From positions 1,673,501 through 1,737,500 of the forward strand of contig NZ_CP101740.1 of NCBI RefSeq assembly GCF_024496245.1: a DNA stretch of 64,000 nt. The letters are read 5' to 3'. Under the pieces are notes generated by a model. The model was not told the origin of the DNA. It ran no database searches and worked only from the letters and a program-made list of their open reading frames with translations. Made by a program: the position numbers and the translations under genes. The stretch's first letter is position 1; every line of letters starts with the position of its first letter. Source of the DNA: Sphingomonas qomolangmaensis. GTDB lineage: Bacteria > Pseudomonadota > Alphaproteobacteria > Sphingomonadales > Sphingomonadaceae. Below, piece after piece: positions 51,889-61,995 of this stretch.

Positions 51889-54341
51889 GATGCCACCCGC
51901 AGCTGTTCGATCACCACGCCGGGATCGATCATCCAGATGCGGATGCGGTGCCTCCCCGCGCTACCCACGCGATGCGTCGAACTTGTCGTGCGCGCGCCAT
52001 TTGCCACGGCCTGCTCCCATTCCTTTTCGCCGGTGCCCTTCCACAGGTCGATCACCTGCGGCGCTGCGTCGTCGATCGCGATCGCATAGCGGCGTCCGGT
52101 TCCCACGACGTCTAGCGAAGGGGCGGCGAGCACGTCGATACGGACATCGCCCGCACGCGGCAGCGTCACCGCATATTCGAGCATCGGCCCCTGCCCCGGC
52201 GTCTGGATCGGCGCGGTCTGCGGCCAGGGCGTTACCGCAGCACCGGTGATGCCGAGCCCGGGTACCGTCAGCCAGCGGGTCGCATCCTTGCCCGCAGTGA
52301 CGGCAGCGAAAGCGGTGGCATCGATCTCGATCGGCCGCGCGGTCGCGGCGGGCCTTGCCGCGGCGGTCGCACGGCTGCCTGCCGGCACGCGCCGCACTTC
52401 GGGCATGATGTCCTGATCGGGCTGCTGCCAGCTGGTGTAACCGATATGCGTCTGCGCCATCATGTGCTTCCACTTGCCGCCGCCCAGCGTCTCATAGCGG
52501 TCACGGATCACGCGGTCCTGCGCGAACAATCGCTCGGCCTCGGCGGCCAGCGCATTGGCGCGCGGGTCATTGGCTGCGGCAGCGGCGCGGTTGCGCGCGA
52601 CGGTGACGTACAGCCGCGCGAGATTGCCCGCCGCCTGCACCGGATGTTCGACCAGTTGGTAGAAGGCATCGCTCGCCCCCGGCGCGACCTTGGGGCGCAC
52701 CGCCGCGACGTCGCGATCGAGCGCCGCCCATTCGGCGAGCACGCGATCGGCGGTGCCGTCGGTCAGGCTCCAGCTATCGGGCGACCAGAGTTCGGGCTTC
52801 TGCCGCGCGAGATAGCGCGTGGTCCGATCGAGGATCGACGCGATCGCCGCCGCCGGCGCGGCACCGAACTGTTCGGTCGCCCAGGCCTGGTGATAGCCGG
52901 CCATCTTGTCGACCGTCATCGCCGCGGGGTCCCACGCCATGTCGAGGAAGAAGCTGGTCGGCAACTCCATCGGCTTGAGGTCGCCGACATTGACGATCCA
53001 CATCCGATCGACGCCATGCGCCGCCGCCAGCGACATCTGCTCCCAGGTGCGCGAAATCTGGTTGGTGTTGAGCCACTTGTAGTTGCGCGGCCCGCCGACA
53101 TAATCGAAGTGATAATAGACGCCATAGCCGCCGGGGCGGGCAACGCCGGGCTTGGGCAGGCGGCGGATATTGCCCCAATTGTCGTCGGCGAACAGCAGGG
53201 TCACGTCGTCGGGAACGCGCATTCCCTGGTCGTAATAATCCTGCACTTCCTTGTAGAGCGCCCAGACCTGCGGCGTCTGCTCGGCGGGCTTGCCGGTGAC
53301 GTCGGCGAGGATCTTGCGCTGGTCGGCGACGATCGTCTCGAGCAATTTGGTCGCGGTGCCGCTGGTCATCGGCTCGTCGCCGTCGCCGCGCATCCCGACG
53401 GTGATCACCGTCTCGCGCCCCTCGTTGCGCTTGATCCCATCGGCCCAGAAACGCTGCAGCTCGGCAGGGTTGGCGGCATAGTCCCAGGCGCCACCCTTGC
53501 CGCGCTCCCATTCGATATGCGCGCGCTGCATCGGTTCGTGATGCGACGTGCCAAGCACGATTCCCATCCGCTGCGCCAGCGCCGCGCTATTGGGATCGTC
53601 CTGCCACAGCGACTTGCCCCACATCGCGGGCCACAGATAATTGCCCTTCAGCCGCAGCGTCAGCTCGAACACGCGCTCGTAGAATTTGGCGTTGATCCCG
53701 CCGAAGCTGGTCCGCGCCCATTCGCCGAGCGCCGGCTCCTCGTCATTGAGGAAGATGCCGCGATAGCGCACCGCCGGCGCGTCGATCCGCCGCCCAGCGG
53801 TGACGAACAGGCTCGCCTTGGTCGCGACCGGCACGTCGGCCCACCAGTTCCACGGCGACACCCCGGCGCGGCGCGACAGGTCATAGGTGCCAAAGATCGC
53901 CCCGCGCCGATCGCTCCCCGCGATCACCAGCGCGCGCGTGACGCCGGGCATCGGCGCTTCGACCACCTGCTGGACAAAGCCCTCCCAACGTCCGGCGAGC
54001 GTCGACACATCGAGCTTGCCCTCGGCGATCAGCCGGTCGACCAGTGGGCTTGCCCCCACCACGCCGATCAGCACCGCGCGATCAGGCGCAACATCGGCGC
54101 GCCCCGCGACCGCCGCCAGATCGCGCGTCAGGTCCTGCGCCGCGTCACGCACCCCGGCATCGGTACCGCCCTCGACCACCACCCGCGCCGCAACGCCGCG
54201 CTCGATCAGCGACAGCGCGCCGGTGGTATTGCGGTCGCACATGCTCACCGCATCGGTGCAGGCAAAAGCGGGGGTAGCGGCAAGCGACACGATCGCGGTG
54301 GCGATCAGGTAGGCGGTGCGCATGGTCTGGTTCCTGTTCAT
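51885..54341 (-). CDS. GH115 xylan alpha-1,2-glucuronidase
   Basis: An 818-aa secreted enzyme. The signal peptide is TAYLIATAIVSLAATPAFA. GH115 features are RYRGIFLNDEEPALGEWART, LRLKGNYLWPAMWGKSLWQ, LLFADDNWGNIRRLP and the YYHFDYVGGPRNYKWLNTNQ segment. The C-terminal domain ends with the beta-rich IWMIDPGVVIEQLRV. It removes 4-O-methyl-glucuronic acid side chains from xylan or its oligomers in the periplasm. It is coupled to the GH2 gene upstream (ATGA). Confidence 0.93.
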   Translation of the reverse strand: MNRNQTMRTAYLIATAIVSLAATPAFACTDAVSMCDRNTTGALSLIERGVAARVVVEGGTDAGVRDAAQDLTRDLAAVAGRADVAPDRAVLIGVVGASPLVDRLIAEGKLDVSTLAGRWEGFVQQVVEAPMPGVTRALVIAGSDRRGAIFGTYDLSRRAGVSPWNWWADVPVATKASLFVTAGRRIDAPAVRYRGIFLNDEEPALGEWARTSFGGINAKFYERVFELTLRLKGNYLWPAMWGKSLWQDDPNSAALAQRMGIVLGTSHHEPMQRAHIEWERGKGGAWDYAANPAELQRFWADGIKRNEGRETVITVGMRGDGDEPMTSGTATKLLETIVADQRKILADVTGKPAEQTPQVWALYKEVQDYYDQGMRVPDDVTLLFADDNWGNIRRLPKPGVARPGGYGVYYHFDYVGGPRNYKWLNTNQISRTWEQMSLAAAHGVDRMWIVNVGDLKPMELPTSFFLDMAWDPAAMTVDKMAGYHQAWATEQFGAAPAAAIASILDRTTRYLARQKPELWSPDSWSLTDGTADRVLAEWAALDRDVAAVRPKVAPGASDAFYQLVEHPVQAAGNLARLYVTVARNRAAAAANDPRANALAAEAERLFAQDRVIRDRYETLGGGKWKHMMAQTHIGYTSWQQPDQDIMPEVRRVPAGSRATAAARPAATARPIEIDATAFAAVTAGKDATRWLTVPGLGITGAAVTPWPQTAPIQTPGQGPMLEYAVTLPRAGDVRIDVLAAPSLDVVGTGRRYAIAIDDAAPQVIDLWKGTGEKEWEQAVANGARTTSSTHRVGSAGRHRIRIWMIDPGVVIEQLRVAS

Positions 54342-57052
54342 TTGCCGGTCGCCGTCACGACGACACGGGTCGGTGCCAGCCCATCGGCTTCGGCGACCAG
54401 GGTGATCGGCCCCTTGCCGCCGGGGCGGGCGCGCACGATCGCGAGCGCCTTGCCGTTGAAGGCGGCGCGGGTGGCGGAGGGGAAGGCCGTCAGGTCGGTC
54501 GGGTCGCCATTGTCGGTGGCGACCAGTTCGCCCGGCCCCTCGATGCGGAAGCGGATCGGCAGCTTGGCGCGCGGCGCGATCCGGCGCTGCGAATCGACGA
54601 CATCGACGGTGACGAAGGCAAGGTCGCGGCCATCGCCCGCAATCCGCGACCGATCGGCGGTGGCGGCCAAAGCGCTCGCCTCCCCCACCGTCTCGACACT
54701 GGCGTCGGCCCAGGGCTTGCCGTCCTTCCACGTCACCACCTTCAGCGCGCCGGGCTGATAGGTCACGAAGTCCCAGCGGAAGCGATAGGCGAAGGGCGCG
54801 CGCTTGATCCGCCCCTGCGAGACGCCATTGACGAACAATTCGGCTTCGTCGGCCGAGCTGAACACATGCACCGGCGTGACCTCGCCCTCGCGCCCCGGCC
54901 AGGTCCAGTGCGGCAGGATATGCGCGAATTTGAGGTCGGGCCGCCAGCGCGCCTGGTAGAGATAGAAGCGATCCTTGCGGAACCCCGCAAGGTCGACGAT
55001 CCCCGAATAGGAGCTGCGCGAGGTATAATAAGGCGTCGGCTCGCCGAGATAGTCGAAGCCGGTCCAGACGAACTCGCCCGCGACATCGGGGTTCTGGTCG
55101 ATCGCCGAAAATTCGCGATCGGCCGACGATCCGAAATCGGATGCGTGGAGCTCATAGGCAGTGACGTGATGCGTCACCGGATCGCCCCCCGATCCTGGGC
55201 GCACCGGCCCGCTGACGCTGCCCGACACCGGGAACAGATATTCGCCGCGGCTGCTCAGCGCCGACGCGCTTTCGCTTTCGAAGATCACCTTGTCGGGGAA
55301 TTTCGCGCGGAACGCCGGATATTGGCCGGGTAAGGTGCGGATGCCCGAGCCCTGATAGTTGATGTTGATGACGTCCATTTCGGCGGGCATCGGCATGTCG
55401 GGCTTGGCATAGTTCATCGCGCTGGTGGCAGGCCGGGTATCCTCCTCGCGGACGATGCCGACCAGCTTGCGCGCGATCGCCGCGCCTTCTTTGGCGGTAT
55501 ATTGCTCGCCCACCTCGTTGCCGACGCTCCACAACATGATCGAGGGGTGGTTGCGGTCGCGCCGCAGCATCGATCGCAGATCAGCCTCGTGCCAATCGGG
55601 GAAGATCAGGTGGAAATCGAGCGGGGTCTTCTTGCGCTCCCACGAATCAAATACCTCGTCGATCACCAGGAACCCCATGCGGTCGGTGAGATCGAGCAGT
55701 TCGGGTGCGGGCGGGTTATGGCTCATGCGGATCGCATTGACCCCCATTTCGCGCAGGATTTCGAGCTGGCGTTCGGCGGCGCGGACGTTGAACGCCGCTC
55801 CCAGCGCGCCGAGATCGTGATGATTGTTCACCCCGTTGAGCCGCACCGGCTCGCCATTGACGATTACCCCGCGCGGCCCGGCGAATTCGATGTCGCGCAC
55901 CCCGAACGGCGTTTCATAGCTGTCGACCACACGCCCGCCGACGCGAACGCTCGACACCGCGACGTAGCGATTGGGCTGCTGCGTCGGCGGCGGTCCCCAA
56001 AGCCGCGGATTGGCGATCACCGTCGCGCCATCGAACCGCGCCGAGCCCTTGGCGGCTACCTGCTGCCGCACCGCCGCGATGCGCGCGACCGGGCGTCCGG
56101 TGCGGCCGCCCTCGGCACCCAGCACATAGAGGTCGCTGGCGACCTCGACCGTTGCCGCCGCATCCGAATCATTGTCGACCGTCAGCGCCAGCGTGACCTC
56201 CGCGGCTGCCTTGCTTACCTTGGGGGTGCGCACGATGCTGCCCCAATGGCCGACATGCACCGGCGCGGCCTTCACCAGCCACACGTCGCGATACAGCCCC
56301 CCGCCGGGATACCAGCGCGCCGATTCGGGCGGATTGTCGAGCCGGATCGCCAGCTGGTTGCGCCCGCCGGGCACGACATGCGGCGTCAGGTCGAGCCGCC
56401 AGCCATTATAGCCATAGGGCCAGCCGCCGACGAGCCGACCGTTGAGCCACACCGTCGCATAGGACATCGCCCCATCGACATCGAGGAAGATCGAGCGTCC
56501 GGCATCGCGCGCCGGAATATCGAGCGTCTTTCGATACCAGCCGATCCCCCAGCTCTTGAGCCGTCCCATCCCGCCATAAGGGCCATCCTTGATGAACGGG
56601 CCGGCGATCGCCCAGTCGTGCGGCAGCGTTACGTTGGTCCAGGCGCTGTCGTCGAACCCCGGCTGGACATAGGCGACGTCGCTGCCGGGATCGCCCGCGG
56701 GGCGGACATGGCGCTTGGCCGGATCGGCGATGAAGGCGTTGGCGGTGGGCAGTATCCACGGCTTGAGCACGCGGCTGTCGCCGGCGCGCACCGCAACCGC
56801 ATCCTCGGGCTCGGCATCCGCGACGCGGCCATCGGCGCTGCGTTCGACGACGGGGCGAACGTCGTAGCGTAGATCGGTGGTCATGCCGGCGGGATCGCCG
56901 CGGGTGAAGCGCCAATTGTCCTCGATGCGAATGCGCTCACGGTCGATCGGAGTTTGCGCCATCGCCGCGGTTGCGAGCAGCGCCCAAAGCACGGCTAGCA
57001 CCAATGCGACAGACAGCCCTCCCCGCGCGCTAATGGTCCGATCGAGTCGCAT
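54338..57052 (-). CDS. GH2 glycosidase with C-terminal DUF4982
   Basis: A 904-aa secreted enzyme (signal VALVLAVLWALLATAAMAQ). Its order is sugar-binding domain (about 100-260), Ig-like domain (about 270-390), TIM barrel (about 390-690), DUF4982, and an Ig-like tail. The acid/base is Glu513 in LWSVGNEVGEQ, and the nucleophile is Glu592 or Glu594 in VIFESESAS. Members of this type are beta-galactosidases, but a role on galactose- or arabinose-decorated xylan is more likely in this operon. It is the first gene of the operon; a xyl-box-like operator precedes it. Confidence 0.9.
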   Translation of the reverse strand: MRLDRTISARGGLSVALVLAVLWALLATAAMAQTPIDRERIRIEDNWRFTRGDPAGMTTDLRYDVRPVVERSADGRVADAEPEDAVAVRAGDSRVLKPWILPTANAFIADPAKRHVRPAGDPGSDVAYVQPGFDDSAWTNVTLPHDWAIAGPFIKDGPYGGMGRLKSWGIGWYRKTLDIPARDAGRSIFLDVDGAMSYATVWLNGRLVGGWPYGYNGWRLDLTPHVVPGGRNQLAIRLDNPPESARWYPGGGLYRDVWLVKAAPVHVGHWGSIVRTPKVSKAAAEVTLALTVDNDSDAAATVEVASDLYVLGAEGGRTGRPVARIAAVRQQVAAKGSARFDGATVIANPRLWGPPPTQQPNRYVAVSSVRVGGRVVDSYETPFGVRDIEFAGPRGVIVNGEPVRLNGVNNHHDLGALGAAFNVRAAERQLEILREMGVNAIRMSHNPPAPELLDLTDRMGFLVIDEVFDSWERKKTPLDFHLIFPDWHEADLRSMLRRDRNHPSIMLWSVGNEVGEQYTAKEGAAIARKLVGIVREEDTRPATSAMNYAKPDMPMPAEMDVININYQGSGIRTLPGQYPAFRAKFPDKVIFESESASALSSRGEYLFPVSGSVSGPVRPGSGGDPVTHHVTAYELHASDFGSSADREFSAIDQNPDVAGEFVWTGFDYLGEPTPYYTSRSSYSGIVDLAGFRKDRFYLYQARWRPDLKFAHILPHWTWPGREGEVTPVHVFSSADEAELFVNGVSQGRIKRAPFAYRFRWDFVTYQPGALKVVTWKDGKPWADASVETVGEASALAATADRSRIAGDGRDLAFVTVDVVDSQRRIAPRAKLPIRFRIEGPGELVATDNGDPTDLTAFPSATRAAFNGKALAIVRARPGGKGPITLVAEADGLAPTRVVVTATGK

Positions 57053-57091
57053 CGTCTCTCCCCCCGCGACCGCTGTCCGCGGCCTGTTTTA

Positions 57092-57105
57092 GGTTAGCGT
57101 TACCA
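57092..57105 (-). promoter_or_regulatory. Xyl-box-like operator for the GH2 operon
   Basis: On the minus strand it reads TGGTAACGCTAACC, 12 of 14 identical to the xyl-box TGGTAGCGCTAACA described for XylR-type LacI regulators in Xanthomonas. It lies 40 bp before the GH2 start. A TTGACC hexamer on the same strand at 57123-57128 could be the -35 box, placing the operator over the -10. Confidence 0.6.
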
Positions 57106-57180
57106 TCACGATGGCTGCCCGTCGGGTCAACCCGCCGCGCCGTCTTTAATACCGGTCGCCACCAATTGACACCGTTGTCC

Positions 57181-57194
57181 TGACAGCGGTATCA
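57181..57194 (+). promoter_or_regulatory. Xyl-box-like operator for the TonB receptor
   Basis: TGACAGCGGTATCA, 10 of 14 to the xyl-box and itself palindromic. A weaker half-copy TGACACCGTTGTCC abuts it at 57167-57180. TTGACA at 57166-57171 followed 18 nt later by TATCAG could be the promoter, overlapped by both sites. The whole gap 57053-57270 is regulatory and holds no gene. Confidence 0.55.
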
Positions 57195-57270
57195 GCGCAA
57201 CAGCCGATCCGTTTGGAGCGGTCCTTTGCGACCCCGAAGCTCGGGGCGTCGACACGGGAGAGGGAAAGAA

Positions 57271-60200
57271 ATGGACACCATTGGAATGTCGCGTCGCGTC
57301 GCGACGATGTCGGCGATGCTGCTGACCACCGCCGCCTGGCCGGCCTTTGCGCAGACCACCGAAACCACCCCGCCCGCGCCGACCGCATCGTCGAGCAGCA
57401 GCGCCAACGAAGCGCCCAGCATCGCTGCGCAGGATGGCGCCGGCCAGACCCAGCCGACCGCGATCGATTCGACCGACCAGCAAGGCGCCGATCCTTCGGC
57501 GACGGGCAATAACGATATCGTCGTGACCGGCTATCGCGCTTCGCTCGAAAGCCAGACCAACGCCAAGCGCAACTCTATCGGCTTCACCGACACGATCTTC
57601 GCCGAGGATATCGGTAAGTTCCCCGACACCAACATCGCCGAATCGGTCAACCGCATCCCCGGCGTGACGATCAGCCGCGAAGTGACCGGTGAAGGCTCGA
57701 ACGTCGCGATCCGCGGCCTCGGCACCAACTTCACCCGCGTGCTGCTCAACGGCGCGCCGATCGCGATCGCCTCGGTTCGTTTCGATGCGCAGAGCACCAA
57801 CCGCGAAGTCGATCTCGACCTGATCCCGACCGAGCTGTTCACCCAGCTGACCGTCAGCAAGTCGCCCGTCGCCAGCCAGCTCGAAGGCGGCGCCGCGGGC
57901 ACCGTGAACCTGCGTTCGGCCCGCCCGTTCGACAACCCCAAGCCCTATTTCAGCTATGGCCTGCAAGGTTCGCAAGTCAGCACGACCGACAAATGGGGCT
58001 ATCGCGGCTATGCGCTGGCCAGCGCCACCTTCGGCGATTTCGGTATCCTGGTCGGCGGCGCGGCGGTGAAGAACCGCTTCCAGGTCGATGGCTATGAAAC
58101 GATCGGCTTCACCAACCCCAACTTGACCGCCACCCAGAATACCAGCTCGACGCGCAACAACACCGGCGGCGGCAACTTCACGATCCCGGGCACGGTGCCG
58201 CTGAACGCAGGCAACGGCCTCACCCCCGGCACGACGATCGATCAGGCGTTCCTGCTGGCCAACAACCCTGGCGCGACGATCCAGCAGATCGACAACGGCC
58301 TCCTGCCGCGCCTGGGCCGCCCGCGGACCGAGATCGGCGAGCGCACGCGCTACAACGGCCTGGTGTCGCTCGAATGGCGCCCCAGCGACGCGCTGCATTT
58401 CTATGTCGACGGCATGTATGCGCAGCGGGAAACCGACATGACGCGGACGTCGATGAACTGGGTGGTTCGCAACGGTGCGGCCATTCCGCTCAACACCACC
58501 TACGACAACAGCGATTGCAGCGTCGGCTGCACCGTGACCGGCGGCACCTACGCGAATTCGCAATTCTTCCTGGAATATCGTCCGTACAAGGACACGCAGG
58601 ACTATTGGGGCGTCAACCCCGGCATCGATTTCATCATCAACGATTACATCAAGGGTGATCTGCAGGCCAATTACACGCGGAGCGACTTCCGCCGCGAGAG
58701 CCCGACGGTGCTGGTCATCACCCCGCCGAGCAGCGGCCTGACGGTGAACTACACCAACAATGGCGGCATCCCCGATATCCAGAGCAATATCGACCTCAAC
58801 AACCCGAACAGCTTCGGCTGGAACGGTGGCGGTCGCGTCAATCTGAACGGCGAAGAGCGCGAGACCGAGACCAAGGGTATCCGCGGTAGCCTGTTGTTCG
58901 GCGACGAACAGCGCTTCAGCGTCCGCGTCGGCGCGGCGTATGACGACATCAGCCGCCGGATCACGCCGTTCGACAACACCAATCCGTGGCAGGCGGCGAT
59001 TTGCGGCAACAACCCCAGCGTCGTGCTGCCGGGGCCAAACCGTCAGCCGCCGTGCGACGGCGCCAATCAGCCCGGCACCACCGCGCCGGCAGGCTATCCG
59101 ACCTATCCGGGCTACGGCACCGGCGCCACCGCGGGCGGCGCGCCACTCAATTACGGCGGGTCGCTCATCCCCACCGCGGGGGTCCCCAGCTATCTGCTGC
59201 CGGGCAGCAACGGGTTCATCACCGTCGACTGGGACAAGTTCAAGCAGGATACCGGCTATGATGAACTGCTGGCCGGCGCGACCGAGACCGGCTCGGGCAG
59301 CAGCGGCGCGAATGGCGGCCTGATCCGTGAAAAGGTGACGGGCACCTTCATCGAGATGAACGGCATCTTCGATGTCGGGACCGAGAATACGCTCCGGCTG
59401 AACGGTGGCATGCGCTACGTACGCACCGAACAGCTGGTCGGCGGTCGCACGACCTTGCCGAACCCGCTCAACGTGCGTAGTGGCGTCACTTGCCCTGGGG
59501 TCAGCCCGACCTTCGCGCTCGACGGTTCGTGCTATCCGACGATCGTCAACTTCGCGCAGACCGACCGGCTGTATTCGAACTTCCTGCCGTCGGCGAGCGT
59601 GGCGTTCAACTTCGGCCGCCAGGCGGTCGCTCGCGGCTCGATCTCGCGCACGATGACGCGGCCCGACCCCAACCAGCTGCTGCCCGGCGCTTCGTTCGTC
59701 CAGCCTTCGGCCGACGTCGGCACGCTCGGCAACAACGCGCTCAACCCCTACATCTCGGACAATATCGACCTCGGGTTCGAATATTATACCGGCGGTGAAG
59801 GCGTCATCGCGTTCGCAGCGTTCCGCAAGTCGATCACTGGTTTCACGGTCAACGGCATCAACACCGTGCCGTTCTCGACGTTGGCACCGTTCGGTATCAC
59901 CTTTGCTTCGCTGACGCAGGCGCAGCAGCAAGCGCTGCTCGATCGCGCACGCCCATCGGGCATCGCGCCCGAGCAGGTGCCGATCCAGCTCCAGCAGCAG
60001 GTCAACGCCGACGGCAAGCTCAAGGTCAACGGGCTCGAGTTCCAGCTCACCCAGCCGCTCGACTTCCTGACGCAGTATATCGGCGTCCGCGGCTTCGGCT
60101 TCCAGGGCAACCTGACGCTGATCGACCAGCGCGGCGAAGGCCAGGTGCCCGCAGTGGCGCTCGGCGTCGCCCCGACCACCTATACCGCGACCGGCTATTA

Positions 60201-60504
60201 CGAGGGCAACGGCCTCTCGACGCGGCTGACCTACACCTACAATGAAGGGTCGGTGAACTCGGGTCTGAACCAGAACGGCCTCCCTGCCGCCGCGATCATC
60301 GGTCGCGACTATGGGCAGCTCGATTTCTCGGGCAATGTCGATCTCGGCAAGATCCTGGGTAACGACTATCTGCCGACGCTGGTCGTCAACGTGATCAACA
60401 TCACGAAGCAGGCGCAGGGTTCGTACTTCCAGTACGAGAATGCGACCTTCAACGAATATAACCCGGGCCGCACCGTGCTCGTGGGTATTCGCGGCCGCTT
60501 CTAA
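57271..60504 (+). CDS. TonB-dependent receptor for xylo-oligosaccharides
   Basis: A 1077-aa outer-membrane receptor. The signal peptide is SAMLLTTAAWPAFA. A TonB box lies near IVVTGYRASLES. The plug domain covers about 100-250 (SVNRIPGVTISREVTGEGSN, VAIRGLGTNFTRVLLNG), and the long beta-barrel ends in GRTVLVGIRGRF, with the terminal aromatic typical of barrel insertion. The substrate is inferred from flanking xylanase, xylosidase and glucuronidase genes. The ATG at 57271 has GAGG upstream, and a strong terminator follows the gene. Confidence 0.92.
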   Translation: MDTIGMSRRVATMSAMLLTTAAWPAFAQTTETTPPAPTASSSSSANEAPSIAAQDGAGQTQPTAIDSTDQQGADPSATGNNDIVVTGYRASLESQTNAKRNSIGFTDTIFAEDIGKFPDTNIAESVNRIPGVTISREVTGEGSNVAIRGLGTNFTRVLLNGAPIAIASVRFDAQSTNREVDLDLIPTELFTQLTVSKSPVASQLEGGAAGTVNLRSARPFDNPKPYFSYGLQGSQVSTTDKWGYRGYALASATFGDFGILVGGAAVKNRFQVDGYETIGFTNPNLTATQNTSSTRNNTGGGNFTIPGTVPLNAGNGLTPGTTIDQAFLLANNPGATIQQIDNGLLPRLGRPRTEIGERTRYNGLVSLEWRPSDALHFYVDGMYAQRETDMTRTSMNWVVRNGAAIPLNTTYDNSDCSVGCTVTGGTYANSQFFLEYRPYKDTQDYWGVNPGIDFIINDYIKGDLQANYTRSDFRRESPTVLVITPPSSGLTVNYTNNGGIPDIQSNIDLNNPNSFGWNGGGRVNLNGEERETETKGIRGSLLFGDEQRFSVRVGAAYDDISRRITPFDNTNPWQAAICGNNPSVVLPGPNRQPPCDGANQPGTTAPAGYPTYPGYGTGATAGGAPLNYGGSLIPTAGVPSYLLPGSNGFITVDWDKFKQDTGYDELLAGATETGSGSSGANGGLIREKVTGTFIEMNGIFDVGTENTLRLNGGMRYVRTEQLVGGRTTLPNPLNVRSGVTCPGVSPTFALDGSCYPTIVNFAQTDRLYSNFLPSASVAFNFGRQAVARGSISRTMTRPDPNQLLPGASFVQPSADVGTLGNNALNPYISDNIDLGFEYYTGGEGVIAFAAFRKSITGFTVNGINTVPFSTLAPFGITFASLTQAQQQALLDRARPSGIAPEQVPIQLQQQVNADGKLKVNGLEFQLTQPLDFLTQYIGVRGFGFQGNLTLIDQRGEGQVPAVALGVAPTTYTATGYYEGNGLSTRLTYTYNEGSVNSGLNQNGLPAAAIIGRDYGQLDFSGNVDLGKILGNDYLPTLVVNVINITKQAQGSYFQYENATFNEYNPGRTVLVGIRGRF

Positions 60505-60536
60505 GCGCCTCGACCCGATTTGTTTCCTCCCCCTTG

Positions 60537-60569
60537 GTGGTCGTCACGTTCGTGGCGGCCACTTTTTTT
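60537..60569 (+). terminator. Rho-independent terminator of the TonB receptor gene
   Basis: An 11-bp stem GTGGTCGTCAC / GTGGCGGCCAC (with G-U pairs), loop GTTC, then seven T at 60563-60569. It lies 33 bp after the stop codon. Confidence 0.85.
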
Positions 60570-60610
60570 GTGCGTTTGGGACGGAGGGGGCGAGCAAGAA
60601 CCGAATCCCT

Positions 60611-60710
60611 TCCCCGTTCGTGCCGGACCTGTCGAAGCACCGCACTTCGCACCGCAGGCGAAACGCTTGCGGGAGAAAGAACGGCGCTTCGACAAGTTCA
60701 GCATGTCGGG
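60611..60710. repeat. Degenerate intergenic palindrome, family A
   Basis: CCTGTCGAAGC near 60629 and GCTTCGACAAGTTCAG near 60687 are inverse modules of family A, with CTTCGCACCGCAGGCGAA between them. It lies in the 282-bp gap between the TonB receptor and the SGNH gene, which otherwise holds only the terminator. Confidence 0.6.
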
Positions 60711-60786
60711 TCGGGTAGAAGTGGCAAGCGCCGCGTATCGCGCGCGTCATGCGGAGCGGCGGCACCTGCCCCCGCCCCGCTCCGTT

Positions 60787-61995
60787 TCAGCGGGCGGCGT
60801 CTTCGAACACCGCCAGCGGCACCGCCGCCGCCATCGCGCGATAGCCGGCGTTTGACGGATGCAGCCCGTCCCCCGAATCCAAAGCCTTGCGCAGATGCGT
60901 CGGCTTGGCGGGGTCGCGCATCGCCGCGTCCATATCGATTACCGCGTCGAAATTGCCAGGCGCGCGAATGAAGGCGTTGAGCGCCTGGCGATCGGCTTCG
61001 TTCAGCCGGTCGGGGTGGTAATATTCCGAGCCGCCATAGGGCATGATCGTCGCGCCGATCACCCGCACCCCCGCCGCCCGCGCGCGCGTCGCGATCTGGC
61101 GATAGCCCGCGATCATCCGCGCGACCAACTGGCGGTGCTCGGCTTCCGACACCGGCTGTTCGCGCGTCAGCGTGCCGAGGTCGTTGACCCCGATCATCAC
61201 CACCACTTGCTCCACCCCCGGCAGCAGCAGCACGTCGCGGTCGAGCCGCGCCATCGCATTGGGGCCAAGCCCGTCGAGCAGCAGCCGATTGCCGCCGATC
61301 CCGAAATTGGCGATTGCCAGGTCGCGCGTCGCCGGATCCGCCGCGAGCCGCTGCGCAAGATAATCGGTCCAGCGCCCGTCGCTGTCGGGCACCACGCCAT
61401 AGCCGTCGGTGATCGAATCGCCGAGCAGCGCGATCGCCGAGGAGCCGGGGGAATCGACGTCGATTCCCGACAGATGATACCAGCGCACGACCTTCACGGC
61501 ATCGGCAGCTTTGCCGATATGCGTCGTCGTGCGCGCACCGGGATGCCCGGTCGCCAGTTCGGGCCGTTCGGCGAGGTCGATCGCAACCGCTACATGCGCC
61601 AGCGGCTTGACCGCTAGCGCGACCGGGTCGGACCAATAGTCGGCCCCCGCGGGAACGGTGAAAGCGCGCTCGCCCGCGAAGGTCGCGACCCGCTCGGTGC
61701 CCGGGGTACCGCTCGCCGCCCCCGCCGCGCTGGCCAGCGCCACGCGGACGCCGTCGACGCGCAGCGGCTGGCGGCCATGCCGGTTCGATACCCGCAGCCT
61801 GATCCGCGTGCCGCCGACCGACAGCCGCATCGTCTGGCGGATCGTCACCGGCCCCGCCTCGCCCGGCGGCAGCGCATTGTCGCCTTCCATCGGCATCACC
61901 GCGGTCGCCCAGCTCGACACCCAGTCGCGGTCGCCCGCCTGCGCTTGCGGCACCGCGAAGACCAGGCACAGCGCGATCAGCCAACCGCGCATCAT
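60787..61995 (-). CDS. Secreted SGNH/GDSL hydrolase, candidate xylan esterase
   Basis: A 402-aa protein with a signal peptide (LIALCLVFAVPQAQA). The N-terminal beta-domain covers about 25-165. Then the SGNH core: Ser194 in LLGDSITDGYG, Gly in GIGGNRLL, Asn in VMIGVNDLG, and the Asp-His pair in SGDGLHPSNAGY. SGNH esterases of this layout remove acetyl groups from polysaccharides. Acetyl-xylan as substrate is inferred from its coupling to the GH10 xylanase, whose stop it overlaps. Confidence 0.85.
   Translation of the reverse strand: MMRGWLIALCLVFAVPQAQAGDRDWVSSWATAVMPMEGDNALPPGEAGPVTIRQTMRLSVGGTRIRLRVSNRHGRQPLRVDGVRVALASAAGAASGTPGTERVATFAGERAFTVPAGADYWSDPVALAVKPLAHVAVAIDLAERPELATGHPGARTTTHIGKAADAVKVVRWYHLSGIDVDSPGSSAIALLGDSITDGYGVVPDSDGRWTDYLAQRLAADPATRDLAIANFGIGGNRLLLDGLGPNAMARLDRDVLLLPGVEQVVVMIGVNDLGTLTREQPVSEAEHRQLVARMIAGYRQIATRARAAGVRVIGATIMPYGGSEYYHPDRLNEADRQALNAFIRAPGNFDAVIDMDAAMRDPAKPTHLRKALDSGDGLHPSNAGYRAMAAAVPLAVFEDAAR

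Noticed and set aside
57127..59931. Long minus-strand open frame (about 934 codons) under the TonB receptor
   Set aside because: It is the antisense shadow of a clear TonB-dependent receptor; the composition is that of reversed codons and no motif is present.
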